Of a stretch of DNA of 64,000 nt, positions 46,170 to 58,306 are shown one piece after another (positions within the stretch are counted from its first letter, which is position 1; each line of letters starts with the position of its first letter). A program made the translations under genes and the position numbers. A model generated the notes under the pieces. It did not search any database and had not been told where the DNA came from. It saw nothing but the letters and a program-made list of their open reading frames with translations. Origin of the DNA: Paraspadella gotoi (lineage: Eukaryota > Chaetognatha); contig CM119264.1 of assembly GCA_051294375.1 (NCBI GenBank), positions 29,949,693-30,013,692 of the forward strand, in the 5' to 3' direction.

Positions 46170-49100
46170 TCAGAGATTGCCGTCATCGGCGTTTGTCATT
46201 TTGTTTTCCAAAGTGGTTTCGTTGGCGTCGGCGTCGTCGGGAGAATCAGAATCGCGACCAACAAAAGACGCGTCGTAGTTTATTTCCAGCTTCACATCCC
46301 TAACAAAATTAAAACAATACAAATGTATTTAAAAAAAATCCTTACTCATTAGTCAATTACAGTCACTACTTTCAATTCAAATGGCTAATTTTTTCAAGGG
46401 ACAAATTTCAACTTTTAATCGCATCACAATATGAATATCGCTTGATAATAATAAAAAAATATGAGTAAAAATGTAGGAAAAGAAGACAAGGTTTCGGCAA
46501 TAAACCCGTTACCTCGTGAGATCCTGCGGCTGTTGGTCGCTGGGCGTGCCTTGACGTGGAGATCGACTACCGTCCGAGTGACGTTCGGGAGTTGTGGACC
46601 GAGGGGAATGCGAATTTTGAGACGGAGAATGAGGGACGAGACCCGGTGAGTTGGGTTGGTCTCTCGGTAATCCTGAAGAATGGAATTAGTGGTTGGAATG
46701 AAGCATAAACGATTATAATTAGAGCATTGTGGCGGTATATTCACACCGCCTCACGTCCATTATCCTTCAGCCAAATCCATTGGCTCAGAGGGGGAACACA
46801 CCATCCCAGGCATAGTGTTCCATCCACAGTCCTAACGACTTCCCTCTGCGTTGGCAAAGCGAGACCGTCCTAGGGTAACCGCCCCACTGAGGGTCGATAG
46901 CCCCCAAAGCCAACAGCGAGATGCCCCATCCCAATGGGCGTCACAGGCAACCCGGCGGTTGCCATAACTTCATCTTTAAATCATGAATATTTGTAAATTG
47001 TTCTAACTTTTTTAGCTTTTACTTCCTTTTCCGTGCGTTCGACTTAGTGTGTAAAATTTGTTTTGCCTCTATCACTAATAACAATAGAATAGGCTCACCA
47101 GCTTGCCCAACTGCGATGGCCGCTCTCTCGTAAAATCCTCTCAGGCTTTCGAATTCCTCTTCAAAGCGACGGATCCTTTTCGCCGGCGGAAGTCGCTGCG
47201 GCGAAGAATCGCGCCGCGGCGAAGGATCCGGACTGGACGAACGGTCGCGACGCGGCGAAAGCGGAGAAGGAGAGCGGATTCTCGCGACGACTTCGCCCTC
47301 TTCGTCGTCGAGACGGGAGTCCGTCGGCGGCGAAGCGTCCGACGCCTCGAACCGGCGATCGGGTAATCGACGGGCGTCGCGGACGCAAGGCTGTTCGGGT
47401 GATTCCAACGAGTCCATGCGGACGAGATGAGGAAGAAGGGTGTCGATCTGGATGCCGCCGTTCAGACCTGAAGGGAATGGAGATGTCGAAACCGCGATTG
47501 AATTTACTTCTTTCTTTCTTTGTTTGTTTATATCAAAAAACGATACAAAAATGTCGTTTAAACTTTAAATAGATGAGACCTGCGAAGAAGAGGCTCTCGA
47601 TGACTTCAGCCGAAAAGTTCCTCAACGTCGGCAAGCAAAGGAGAAGGCGACCGAATTTCTCGGCGACGATTAAAGGAGATCCAGAGTCGAACCAGGAGAG
47701 ACTAGAAAAGGGGAATATATTGGACTAAGCATTTGGTTTTCAAGGTGATGATGATAGTTTATCCTCACCATTGATTCTGCAATCTATCGTAGAGTTCCCT
47801 CAGCGCCCTCCGTCTCAGATCAGCGACAAACTCGGGGTCCGGAAGTCCGGGGAAATCCGTCGCGAAAACAACGAGGAGACGCAGGTAGGCGAAGTCACCG
47901 GCGCTCAACGATAATTCGCGAAGGCTGGAATGGCGGAATTTATTATTTATTAATTAAGTTTATAATAAACTTTGCAAATCGTTTGCAATGACTCTTCCCG
48001 CCAAACCTGGCGACGAGCTCCTGGATCTTCCAGATGTGCTCCGTGGCGACTTTGATCTTTCGAAGTTCCCGACGTCGATCCCCGTCCGTCTGAAGGTTGG
48101 CCACGATCGCGTTGAGGAAGAGCGGGAGGGACATCGCCTCCGCGGACTGCGAAAGGCCTGGTCAGGGGTGGGATGATGAGGTTTGAATAATGAAGATGAG
48201 GATGAAGAAAATGTTGAATATTGGAGATCAAGATAATGTCAAAGATAATAACAAAGTTGATGAAGACGATGATGAAGAAACTGATGACGAAGATGATGAC
48301 GATAATCATAATGAGAATCAAATTATAATCTCAAGGCCGCACCTAATAGAAAGAGTTCGACCCAGGTGTGACGGAGGATGGTCGCCTGAGTGTCGGACTT
48401 GAACTGGGAGAAGGCGGCGACGTTGCGGATCCAATGAATGGATTGAAACAAAAGGCGAGACGCTGTGAGAGTCGAGTGGGGGGGGGCCGGTTGAGAAAAA
48501 AGTGATTCGAGTGAGTCTCGACACATTCCTAGAAAAGGACGCCCTTTTGACTAATGAGAATGACAATATTGTTAAATTAGTTTAAGTATTAAATAATATT
48601 GCTAAATGTCCCAAACAAGAATAAATTAACAATTTGAGAGTGAATTGATCTTAACTCAATGTCAACACGACCATATAAAAATGAGATTGATGAGCTCAAT
48701 CTCATTTTGAGATGAGTTCGTCTCGTAATTTCCTCACCAGATTCACAGATAAAGGTTTGAGTGAGGTAGGTGGCCGCCGGCGGAGCGGAGAACGGGAAGT
48801 CGAACTGCGAAGGCGAAATCAAAGGCAGCGCGGGAGAGGAGGATGAAGAGGAGTTGGCCAAGGATGGCGCCGAAGAGCGAATCTTGTCGGTGGAGGAGGA
48901 TGGACGATGCCAAGCGGGGACGCGAGGTGTCGTCGACGAGGGTTCTGGAAAAAGAGATGACGGTGAAGGAAAGGTAAGGGCAAGTTCGAGTAAGTCTGCC
49001 TCACTTCTTTAAAACTTACTTTCGTTCTTTACTGTGGAAGAGATCGGCGCAGTGAGGAGAGAAACGAGAGAAGATTGAGACGTCGACTCATTTCCGATTT

Positions 49101-51485
49101 CGGGTCGCAATGACGAAGATGACGACGACGGCGTTTCGTCCTCCTCAGAGTCGGAGTGTCGATGTTGCGGAGCTGAAAATGAGCGATTCAAAGTGTAAAG
49201 TTAACATGAGTAACTCGATATTAAGCTTTAAAAGCGTTACCTTTGGATTGCATTTCTTTGGATCTGATGGCCTTCAATTGGTTGACAACTTTGGCCAAAC
49301 TCTTGAGATCTTTTCCTCCACTGTTCCTTTGTTTCTCGAAGCTCTCGTCGTCACGCTCGCGTTTGACGGCGGTGGCGCCACCGAGATGCGACGTCCCGAA
49401 GCCGAGAGGACTGAGGTTGTTGTTCTCACCGTTGGCGTCGCAGCGATCGGGATCGTCGCCGGTGGAGATGGCGGCGCGGGAAGCGGCGAACTTCTCCATC
49501 TGACTCAAGTAGCAGTAACCGGCGGTGCCGGGACCGGCGACCGAAGCACCCCGGGACTCGGCGCGAGAGTCTTTGGCTGAAAAAGATACATTTGTTTGTT
49601 TGTTTCGAAGAAAGCTAAAAAAATGTTTATATAATTGCTACAACCAATATAAAAATTATGCATTATTCAATAAATAATTGCCTCCCGCCTTTAGATAGGC
49701 CGTCATCTTCCTCAAATTTTCATAGCAGGACCCTGCAAGCTTTTAATCAAGACTCAGTCCCAGATACCCGGCTTCCCTATCAATGAAGCCAGTTTAAAGT
49801 TTCTATAAACTCTTTCAAATGTTATAAAAGAACGACTTAAGTTTATATGATTCTCAACCAACCGGAATTAATGGAGGGAGAAGGAGGTTTCCTTTCGCTT
49901 TGTACAGAATCGGATCGCATTCCGGCGGCCAAGCATTTCTGCAATCGGCAGTATTGACATCGATTGCGATGGTGCTTGTTGATGGGACAGTCCATGTTGC
50001 CGCGACATTGGTAGCCGAGGTTTTTACGGATGGACCTCTTGAAAAATCCCTTGCATCCTTCGCAGGAAATGACGCCGTAGTGTCGTCCGGAGGCCTTGTC
50101 CTGAATATTTAATAATATTTCGACTTCTAAGATATTAATATGTATATTTCAACAAAACCTTACACAGACGTTGATAAAGATGATCTTTCTCTGAACAGTA
50201 ACCCTATAGAACTCGTTAATAAATGGACTTATCTTGGCTTTAACCTGAGTAATGACAAGGGGTCCTTATTTGAACCTCGCAAAAAACTCTCATCTTTCTA
50301 TCGATCTAGTAATTGTTTAATTAATGCTTTGTATAAACCATCTGAAGAAGTTGTAACGAAATTGTTTTATACGAATTGTGGCTGTGAGGTAAAATCTTTT
50401 TTGGCTCGAGACATGAACAGAACTTTATTTGTAAGATCTATAGTTCGAAAAATTTAGTTCTAAAAAGATTGAAATAGTTTAATCAATAACATTAACCTTG
50501 TTTTGTCTATAGTGGTAGTTTTCACGCAATCTTTAACTTTGTTTTGTCTTTAATCATGAGATAACGGCCGCCAAAACCACTTTTTATGAGAAAGGAAGTT
50601 GAAATTTCACGAAAAATTCACATTTTCGAGCGATTCTTAGACTTAGGTTCTCTCACCTGACAAACGACGCAAAGATCGACTTTTCGAATTCCTGTAATTG
50701 GATCGACATCATTACCACTCACGACGCCGTTAGTTGTACTCAGGTTCACCGGATGGCCTGAAGTTTAATTTTAACATGTTAGTCAAGATAGCGAGAGTTA
50801 ATTAGTACAATTAGTTGGGTAGACGTAACAAAAAGAATCTCACCGCCGTTCTGAGTCAAACTGGTGAAACGGTGAAGGTCAAGAAAAGATGTGTTGCCGG
50901 AAGCCGCCGCAGCTGCTAAGGCCAATTCTGAAAAGGAAAAATGTATAACAATAATTGAAAAACTGATGTTTTTGTATAAACAAATTAAAAATTGATTAGG
51001 TAACTTCAAGTTACGGTATAACCAACTATAACCATTAACCAAATATTCTAAGAAAACTACTGTTTGACAACGCTACCCTGCAGAACAAATTTAATTTCTG
51101 TAAGTTATCTATTATTATTTAAACAAGTCATAAAATTCTGAAGAGAACTTCGTAGCCTCGCTTAGCCTTGATAGTTTTCACAACAAAAAACCATAAACAA
51201 ATCACACTCAGAGAAACTTATCGACAATGAGACAAAAATCTGGCATCTTCTGTGTCAAGTCAAAAGACTAATTCATACATATTTACTCTAATAGAATATC
51301 CCCAGTTCAAACAGTTTATCACCCCTTCAATCCTCACCCGACTGTCCCGCGGCGGCCAGCAGCTGCAGATTGGCGGAGGCGGAGTTAAGAAGCTGCGCGG
51401 CGTTGACGGCGCCCGGAGACAGCGACAGCGCGGAGCCACCGAGGCTGGAGGGCCGACCGGGCGACGACGCCGACGAAGAAGGCAT
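46170..51485 (-). CDS. NR2C: NR2C/D (TR2/TR4-HR78) nuclear receptor with long C-terminal extension
   Basis: Fourteen coding exons, all in phase (2475 nt, 824 aa): 51338-51485, 50844-50927, 50657-50757, 49863-50100, 49241-49576, 49020-49172, 48738-48944, 48343-48462, 48007-48157, 47769-47924, 47580-47701, 47099-47467, 46513-46672, 46170-46299. The DNA-binding domain is about residues 105-175: [16 protein letters not shown]-box CEGCKG (124-129) and second finger Cys 143/149/159/162 in [16 protein letters not shown]. The ligand-binding domain is about 415-620: [62 protein letters not shown]. It is a nuclear transcription factor binding DR-type elements in the family. After the domain comes an unusual 200-residue Ser/Pro/Arg-rich tail. 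One donor (47579, GTCTCA) is weak but keeps phase and homology. Confidence 0.93.
46745..46975. repeat. GC-rich insert in a nuclear receptor intron, probable dispersed element
   Basis: A GC-rich block (GCGAGACCGTCCTAGGGTAACC, CCAATGGGCGTCACAGGC) sits in an otherwise AT-rich intron between the last LBD exon and the next exon. It has no open frame or tRNA-like boxes that I can see. Its family is unknown. Confidence 0.4.
49640..49800 (+). repeat. Dispersed repeat family, copy 2
   Basis: Shares ACAACCA.TATAAAAATTAT.CATT..A.TAAATAA, TTGCC and GCTT.C/TCTTG words with 55840-56000 and less with 34655-34740. It lies in the intron after the DNA-binding-domain exon of the nuclear receptor gene. Confidence 0.55.
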
Positions 51486-51814
51486 TTCCGGCGTCGGGAG
51501 AATTCAGAAATGCCGGGTTTTTTTTTTGGTTTTTTTTCAGGACGAAGGACACTTTGCTGACCACTTTATCGTCTGCTTCGCGCGTTTATTTATTTTTTTT
51601 TATAGATCTTAGCTTCAGTTTGTTAAGTATGAATTTTTCTCCAAGCAGAACGAGAAAATAAAGGCACTGAGGCTTAGGGAATGTAGTCTCCTTGTCGGAG
51701 GCGACGTAATGTCATCTCGGATCGGAAGCCGAAGCGAAGAAGACGACGTCTCGCTCTCGCTCGTCCTTGGCGCATAATCCTGCGGAGAAAACGAGTAGAG
51801 AACGAATGGGAATG

Positions 51815-51820
<6 letters not shown>

Positions 51821-51872
<52 letters not shown>
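51821..51872. repeat. (GA)n microsatellite upstream of the nuclear receptor gene
   Basis: A 52-bp near-perfect GA run about 340 bp upstream of the predicted start codon. Similar runs lie further upstream at 52361, 53409 and 53873. GA tracts can bind GAGA-type factors, but these are as common in non-genic parts of this window. Confidence 0.9.
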
Positions 51873-51873
<1 letters not shown>

Positions 51874-52353
51874 GAGGGCGCGAATGCGAGGAAGAGAGGG
51901 AGGAGAGGGGGTAGAGGGCGAGAGGAGGGGGCCGCGTGACCTTAGGAGTTACCATTGAGGAGGAGGAGGAGGAGGAGCGGAGGGCAGCGAAGAAAAAAGA
52001 AGTGGGTGAAACTGAGGGTTCGTCCAGGGTCACGAGCGAATCCCCGAAGCTTCAAAACGCAAGCTTCGGCTCGAAGGCCGCAGATGATGACGATGGCGGC
52101 CAGATATTTCTTTCGACTTCGACGGAAATCGAGCGACGATATTTTTAAACTAAGGAAACTTGACTTTTTTTTGCTCGACTTTGTTCGCATTAAAAATTTA
52201 ATTTCCTTCTTTTTAAACTTTTAGTAGCGCAACAGTTTTTTCTTCTTTTTTTCTCTTAACGGTTCGCTGCACAAAAATAAGAAAATTCCTGAACAATTGA
52301 AAGAATGGCGGAAAAATAGGAAAAAAAGTTGCGACTTGCGAAGCAATGACTCA

Positions 52354-52419
<66 letters not shown>

Positions 52420-53404
52420 AGGGAGACTGAGACGAGTAAAGGTGGAAGGCCAAGGGCGGCGGATCGAGGGCAGAAAATCGGGATTGAGGAACACAACATT
52501 GACGTCATCCGTTTTTCTCTGGCCTCCGGAGATTGGAGAGTAACATCGTTAACGCCACGGGGGAAGTGAGAGACGAGAGGGTCATCCAGCCCGAACATGA
52601 GCTTTTAAAATCGACAAAGAAATATTAATTATAACGATGCGGAGATTTTTCTTATTCACCGTCGGAGAGAGGAGAGGAGATCTCTCTCTCTCTCCCTCTC
52701 TCTCTCTGAAAAGCGCGTAATACAAGAATACGTTGATGACCCCGTCACCTTTTCGGGTTCAGCGCATCGGGTCAGGTCTGAAAAATAGGCCAGGTTAAGA
52801 AGAGGAGTTGCTCGGGGCTCGGGCAACAGTACCATTCCGACGTGTGTCTTGCGTGCGTGCGTGCGCATGTGACGCTATTTCTCCATCTCTCTCTCTCTCT
52901 TACATCTTTCTCCATTAATGTTTCGCAACAATTCCTGGCCGTGAGCGCCCTCTTCTCAGACGCCATCGAGCAAAGGTTGCAGCGGGAAAAAAATAATTTT
53001 CCAGCGGCAAAAACCTTCCTCATTAGCCAACGGAGCTAAAGGTCATTCTTTCGATGACTAAAAACGAAGGAGATGAGAGAGAGATGAGAGAGATGAGAGA
53101 GAGATTTGTTTTCTTTTTTTCCTTCGTATTTTTCACCGCAAATTTAGGTTTCGATTCGCTGACGATGACTATTTCGTTGTCATGGAAACCGGGTCCGAAA
53201 TCCCGAGGGACGAAGCCGTCGCAGGGCGATGAGAGAAAAAATGAAGAAAAGGGAAGAAAAAGGAAGAAAAAGGAAAAGGTGGAGGTCATTCGGTCGTCGA
53301 GGAGAAACTTGGACGCATAATCGCCCTCCGGGAGTTTGAGCGAATCAGCGGGAGGGTAGAGGGGCCCCTCCTCGGAGACAAGAAGAACGCCGAAAGGGAA
53401 AACC

Positions 53405-53447
<43 letters not shown>

Positions 53448-53865
53448 ATGATAAAAAGAAAATCGTGGATTTGAAGATCTCTCAATGTCGATAGCGAATA
53501 ACGGAAAGAATTTTTTTTTAATTACAAATTGACCACCTGACCTTTTTTCGCCGTGAGTGACTTGGGTAACGAGATAAAAAAATCGAAGACATAATCAATC
53601 TGGATCGTGAGAGAGAGAGCGCGTATGCAAATCTCCGCGGTGGGAGATGAGAGAGAGAGCGAGAGGCTAAAGTCACAGCTTACCTCCGGTGGTCACTCGA
53701 GTGCGACCAAATAAAACTGGTGGTTAACGATCGATCTCATCCGGAAGGTAAAATCCGAAAATGATGACGATGAGTGCAGAGAGAGAGAGAGAAGAAGTCA
53801 CGAGAGATTCGGAGAAATAAGTCGAATGTTTATTATTTCAGAAAAGAGAGTAGAAGATGAGAGGA

Positions 53866-53914
<49 letters not shown>

Positions 53915-55839
53915 GAAATTCGAATCTTTACTCGATTTGAGATTCAACCCGACGAAACCGCAACCTTGGATGCAGCATTGAACTCGAATCGATCGCAAAT
54001 CACGTTATACAATATAGAGTATATTATACATAGTAATATATAGTATACACATTTTTAAAAAATAGAACCACGGAATCTAGATTGATTATTTAATCCCAAA
54101 TATTGTATATTAGTAATTTAGTTGATAAGGCATGAGATAAATACAAAAGATCAATTAGATTCGCCTTTAAATCTCGAAAAACAAGAATATCCAACTTAGA
54201 AATCAGATTGTGTGATTTTTAGCATATAATACAATATTGTCGACAGAATTATAGAATTACGTAACGTGATAAAACCTTTTTCGAAAACGAGAAATAGGAA
54301 AGTAAATTCGAGGAAGCATTAATCCTGGCTGCTTTTGCCGCTTTGGCCACTCGACCTTCTCTATAGGTCAGAGTTCAACTCCGAAAGGGCAACCGGCCTG
54401 TCTAAGCCGAGGTTGCTCTGCTTGTCACTCGATCCTGGATTGGACGAACCTCGTCGACGACGGCCTCTCATTGGCCGCCGAAATGTAAGGCGCGTCAGAG
54501 TCACGACCTTTAAACTCTCTCTCTCTCTCTCAGCGTTCGAGATCTGCCATTGTTCTCTTCCTTAAGAATGGAGGCTATAAGATCGCGTAACTTCAGTCTT
54601 CAATCTTCAGTATTCCGACGGGCAATATATAAGTATGCGGGACAGGAGAAGAAAAAAAAATAAGAGGTTCATATATATGAGAAATAAGACCCGACCCGTT
54701 CGCAATATTTATGAAGATGAGGTCGAGGATCTAGGGATAAGAAAAAAACAAGAAGATTTCGAACCGACGCTTTTCAAACCGACGAAGCTTTTCTCTCGCC
54801 GACAACCGAGCGCGCGGGTTTGAAAACCTTGGCCGAAGGTTTAGGAGAGGCTCTCTCTCTCTCTCTCTCATTCGCTCTTTTTTTTTTTCGCTCGCTTTTG
54901 TGTCGAGGCGAAATTCAAAGCAACGAGTTGAACTTTGAATCCCGAGGTTGAGGTCTTTGAATTGCCTCTTCATTCTCTCTCTCTCTAAGAGAGCGAGACT
55001 CCCGCTGCGTGACCTCGCCAAAAACCAAATCCAACTTTTTCAAACGAAAAAATAAAATTGTCTGAAAGGCTAAGGGAGGTGGGAGGGTCGCATGGCTTTT
55101 TTTTGCTGAAAGAAATGAATCTGTATAATCGTGAAGACGAAGATTGTTGAGAGCAAATAACTTGGTCCAAGATGAAAAGCTAACTGCGTGAACCTTTGAA
55201 CCTTTGACCCCCGCGCCGAGTTTCGGCAGGAAGCGTTGTTGGCATAAGATCCAGTCCTGGGATTTAGAGAGGTCACGGGGTCAACGCGTCCGACATCGGG
55301 AGGAGAAAACGATGACCAATCAGGATGTAAGGATCGAAAAATCAATCATGTAATCAATGGCAAAACTAAACGCAATTATTTTGAAAAAACATAACAGAAA
55401 CCCAAACTGTGGCCCTTCCCTTGAAAAAAAAATTCATTCCCAACTTTTTATCTAAAAGGTTTGAAACGCCAACCTTTAAAAAAAATGAAGAGAGTTAAAA
55501 GGTTTTCTCTTTCTTGTTGGTCTCTTGGTGCCAGTCGCTCCCTCCTGGGGTTCAGTCAGGGTCACAAACAACAATCCAAGCTTTTTACCAACTCGATCGA
55601 GGAATGAACTCCGGGTCAAAACAACATCCAGATTTTATCTTTATTTTAAAAGGCCTTTGCGTGGTATGAGAATGGGAAAGGGAAAGGGGGAAGTTTATAT
55701 TCTTTTTTATCAGTGAATAAAAGTCGGCCCTTGGAGATTTAGAGTTTTTGAAAATCCAAATTACAATGGGTGTGAGAGAGTGATGCGGAAAGTTATTTCT
55801 CAAAATATTTGGAGCCATAATTACGCTTTAACCGTATGA

Positions 55840-56000
55840 AATTGGTACAACCATTATAAAAATTATCCATTCATTTAATAAATAAGCTATCTTGCCCCTG
55901 ACTTTGGTGGTTTAAGGCCTCCATCACTCTTACAAGATAATGACAGTCTTGATTGAAAGCTTGCAGTGACCTGCTCTCTCACAGTCTCGTTTATTCACCT
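55840..56000 (+). repeat. Dispersed repeat family, copy 3
   Basis: TACAACCATTATAAAAATTATCCATTCATTTAATAAATAAGCTA followed by TTGCCCCTGACTTT and TTAAGGCCTCC. Resembles copies at 49640 and 34655. The ends are unclear. Confidence 0.55.
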
Positions 56001-56991
56001 GGGATATTATATATATTTTAATTAAAACTATAAACTGGGAAAGTATCCACCACTTCAAATGGTAAGTAGTCAAAGTTGATAATTACCTTCGGTAGTTTTA
56101 GGACGAGGTATTAAATATACTACAAAGGAATAATAAAATTTTCGATGGAGGAAAAGCGAGGAAAAAAATTCAATGAAGGAATAAAGGGTAAAATATGTCT
56201 AATGAAAAAAGAAACAAAAGGGAAAAAAATAAAGAAATAAAGATTATGGAAATAAGGATATCAATCACAAAAAAAATGGGAACAGCTAAGCACAAAAAAC
56301 AACAAGTTAGTATTTCAATTTTCCAAAATTAATTGAAAAAATTTTAAGGTTTTTTGTATCAAAGGAAAAAAAACGGCGAAAATCGCGTGACACGAATCCG
56401 CGCGGCCGGAAAAACGCGGGCAGTGAAAGGGGGGGCGGGGGAAGCCGAGCGGTCGATACGCGACCTTTCGCGTGGACGGGGTCGCGACCTTTGCGCCTCG
56501 CCGCGGGAAAAGCGGAGAAAAAACGGGGAAGGAAAATCGTTGGAAACGAGTGAGACGGAGGAACGATGAGACGGTGGAGAGAGAGTGAGACGGGGTGTTG
56601 AGATGATATTAGGGAATCGATGTGAAAAGTACAGTTTATCTTTATTAAGTTTTAAACATACATTATGAAGATGTAACTAACCTGATTGAGAATGAAGCGA
56701 GCGAGGAATGAAAACCCAGTTGTGAATCTTTCTCCGCCGAGAAAAGGTTTAACGACGAGATTGACGGAGAAGCGCAGATGTCCTTTTTTTGGGTGAAAAT
56801 CGGGAAATTGAAGCGACGATGGCGTCTCGTTCTCTGTCGTTGAGAGTCCGAGAGTGAAGAGTAAAGCCAGAGAGAGAGAGAGAATAGCGAGAGAATCGCC
56901 GAGGAAAAGACTGGAAGAGGGGGAAAGGGAGGGAGGGAAACGAGAAAGACAAATCCGAGAGGAAGAGTAGAATCTGCAACGAAAAGATTTG

Positions 56992-57025
56992 ATAAGGTTT
57001 TAATATTATAATATTAAAACCTTAT
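56992..57025. repeat. 34-bp perfect palindrome at the edge of an AT-rich block
   Basis: The stretch equals its own reverse complement (arms ATAAGGTTTTAATATTA). It begins a region of about 500 bp (57000-57500) made almost only of A and T, with runs such as TTTAAATATAAATTTAAATT. It could extrude as a cruciform. Confidence 0.9.
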
Positions 57026-58306
57026 TTTAATATTAATAAATTTAATATTATTTAATTTTAATTATAAAATTATAAATATTTTTAAATATAAATTTAAATT
57101 AATTTTTATTTTTAAAAAAATATTATTTAATAATTATAAAATATTTTAAATAAAATATAAAATTTAATTTTAAATATTATTAAATATTTATAATTTTTTT
57201 TATTTTTACTCTCACCGACCGAGGTTAAAAAAAGGTTTGGTTAAAAATAATTTAAAAATAATTTAAAATTAAATATAATTAAAAATAATTAAGGTTAAAA
57301 AAGTTTAGGGTTAAAGTAATTAAATAATATTCTTTTATTTTTTTTTAAATAAATATTTATAAAAATTATTTAAAAACCGCCTAAACCATGATCAGCGAAA
57401 TAAAAATTTAACTATTTTTTATATATTTTATATAAAATTTCAAAAAACTTATTTAAAAATTATAGAGAAAGAACAGATTCTACTCTTCCACCTTTCATTC
57501 TTTCCTTTTTGCAAAAGCTTGATCACAGTTCTGTTGATGCAGCGGCCATTAGCTCCGCCTCTCTACGACCGCGTCCGACCAATGAGGAAAGGAGAATTCG
57601 ACGAAGCGACCAATCGCGAATCTGGAAAAGTCCGACGACGCGGAGGGCACTCGAGGGCAGCCAAAGGTCACAAGCAAAGGTCAGTCCAGTCTATTCTGCG
57701 CCACTTTGCCGGTTCGAAAGGTCAAAGCTGCCCGTTGACGACCGACCAGGGAGGAGGACGAGGAAGGACGAGGAAGGACGATCGATGGAAAACACGAAGA
57801 GAGGAAGAGAGACAGAGAGAGAGAGAGACAGAGCGCTCTTTCCATTCATTCTCAGAAAAGGAAAAAGGGTAGGAGGGGAAAGGGGGCAACCGGGAGACTA
57901 GGCGGCGTGAAAGATGAAAATCGCTTTTAGAGATTTTCAAGTCGAACATGATTTTGAGAAAATGACTTGAAGATAAATGGGTAAAATGGCGCGCGATCAA
58001 TCCTAGTAAGATCAGCATAGTTATTTTTAATATCAAAAAAGGTTTAATTATAACTAGATAATGAGGAACGATAGGTTATTTTAACTCTTTGAATTTTTTA
58101 TGAAAAGAATGCAGATATACGCGAACAGAAGATATATTATTGTTAATCGTAACGTTCAACGTTTTAGCAGGAATGTCTTAACTATGAAGAGTGGAGACTG
58201 GAGAGGGGGGGGAGGGCAAACGGCGATTGACTGAAACTAAAAATTAAACAATAACAATAAAATCAAAATTCGTTTCTTAGTTTAACTTGTTCGTAAAAGA
58301 TGGAAA

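Larger units (their letters stand above)
51486..58306. other. 6.8-kb intergenic region rich in GA microsatellites
   Basis: No protein family resemblance in any frame. (GA)n runs occur at 51821-51872, 52361-52408, 53409-53444, 53873-53915 and elsewhere. An AT-rich stretch with a palindrome lies at 56990-57500, and a dispersed repeat copy at 55840-56000. The GC-rich part just upstream of 51485 likely holds the nuclear receptor promoter and 5' UTR, but no core element could be assigned. Confidence 0.6.

Noticed and set aside
54340-54460. tRNA-like GAGTTCAACTCC segment
   Set aside because: Only a weak B-box-like word, no A box or second copy seen.
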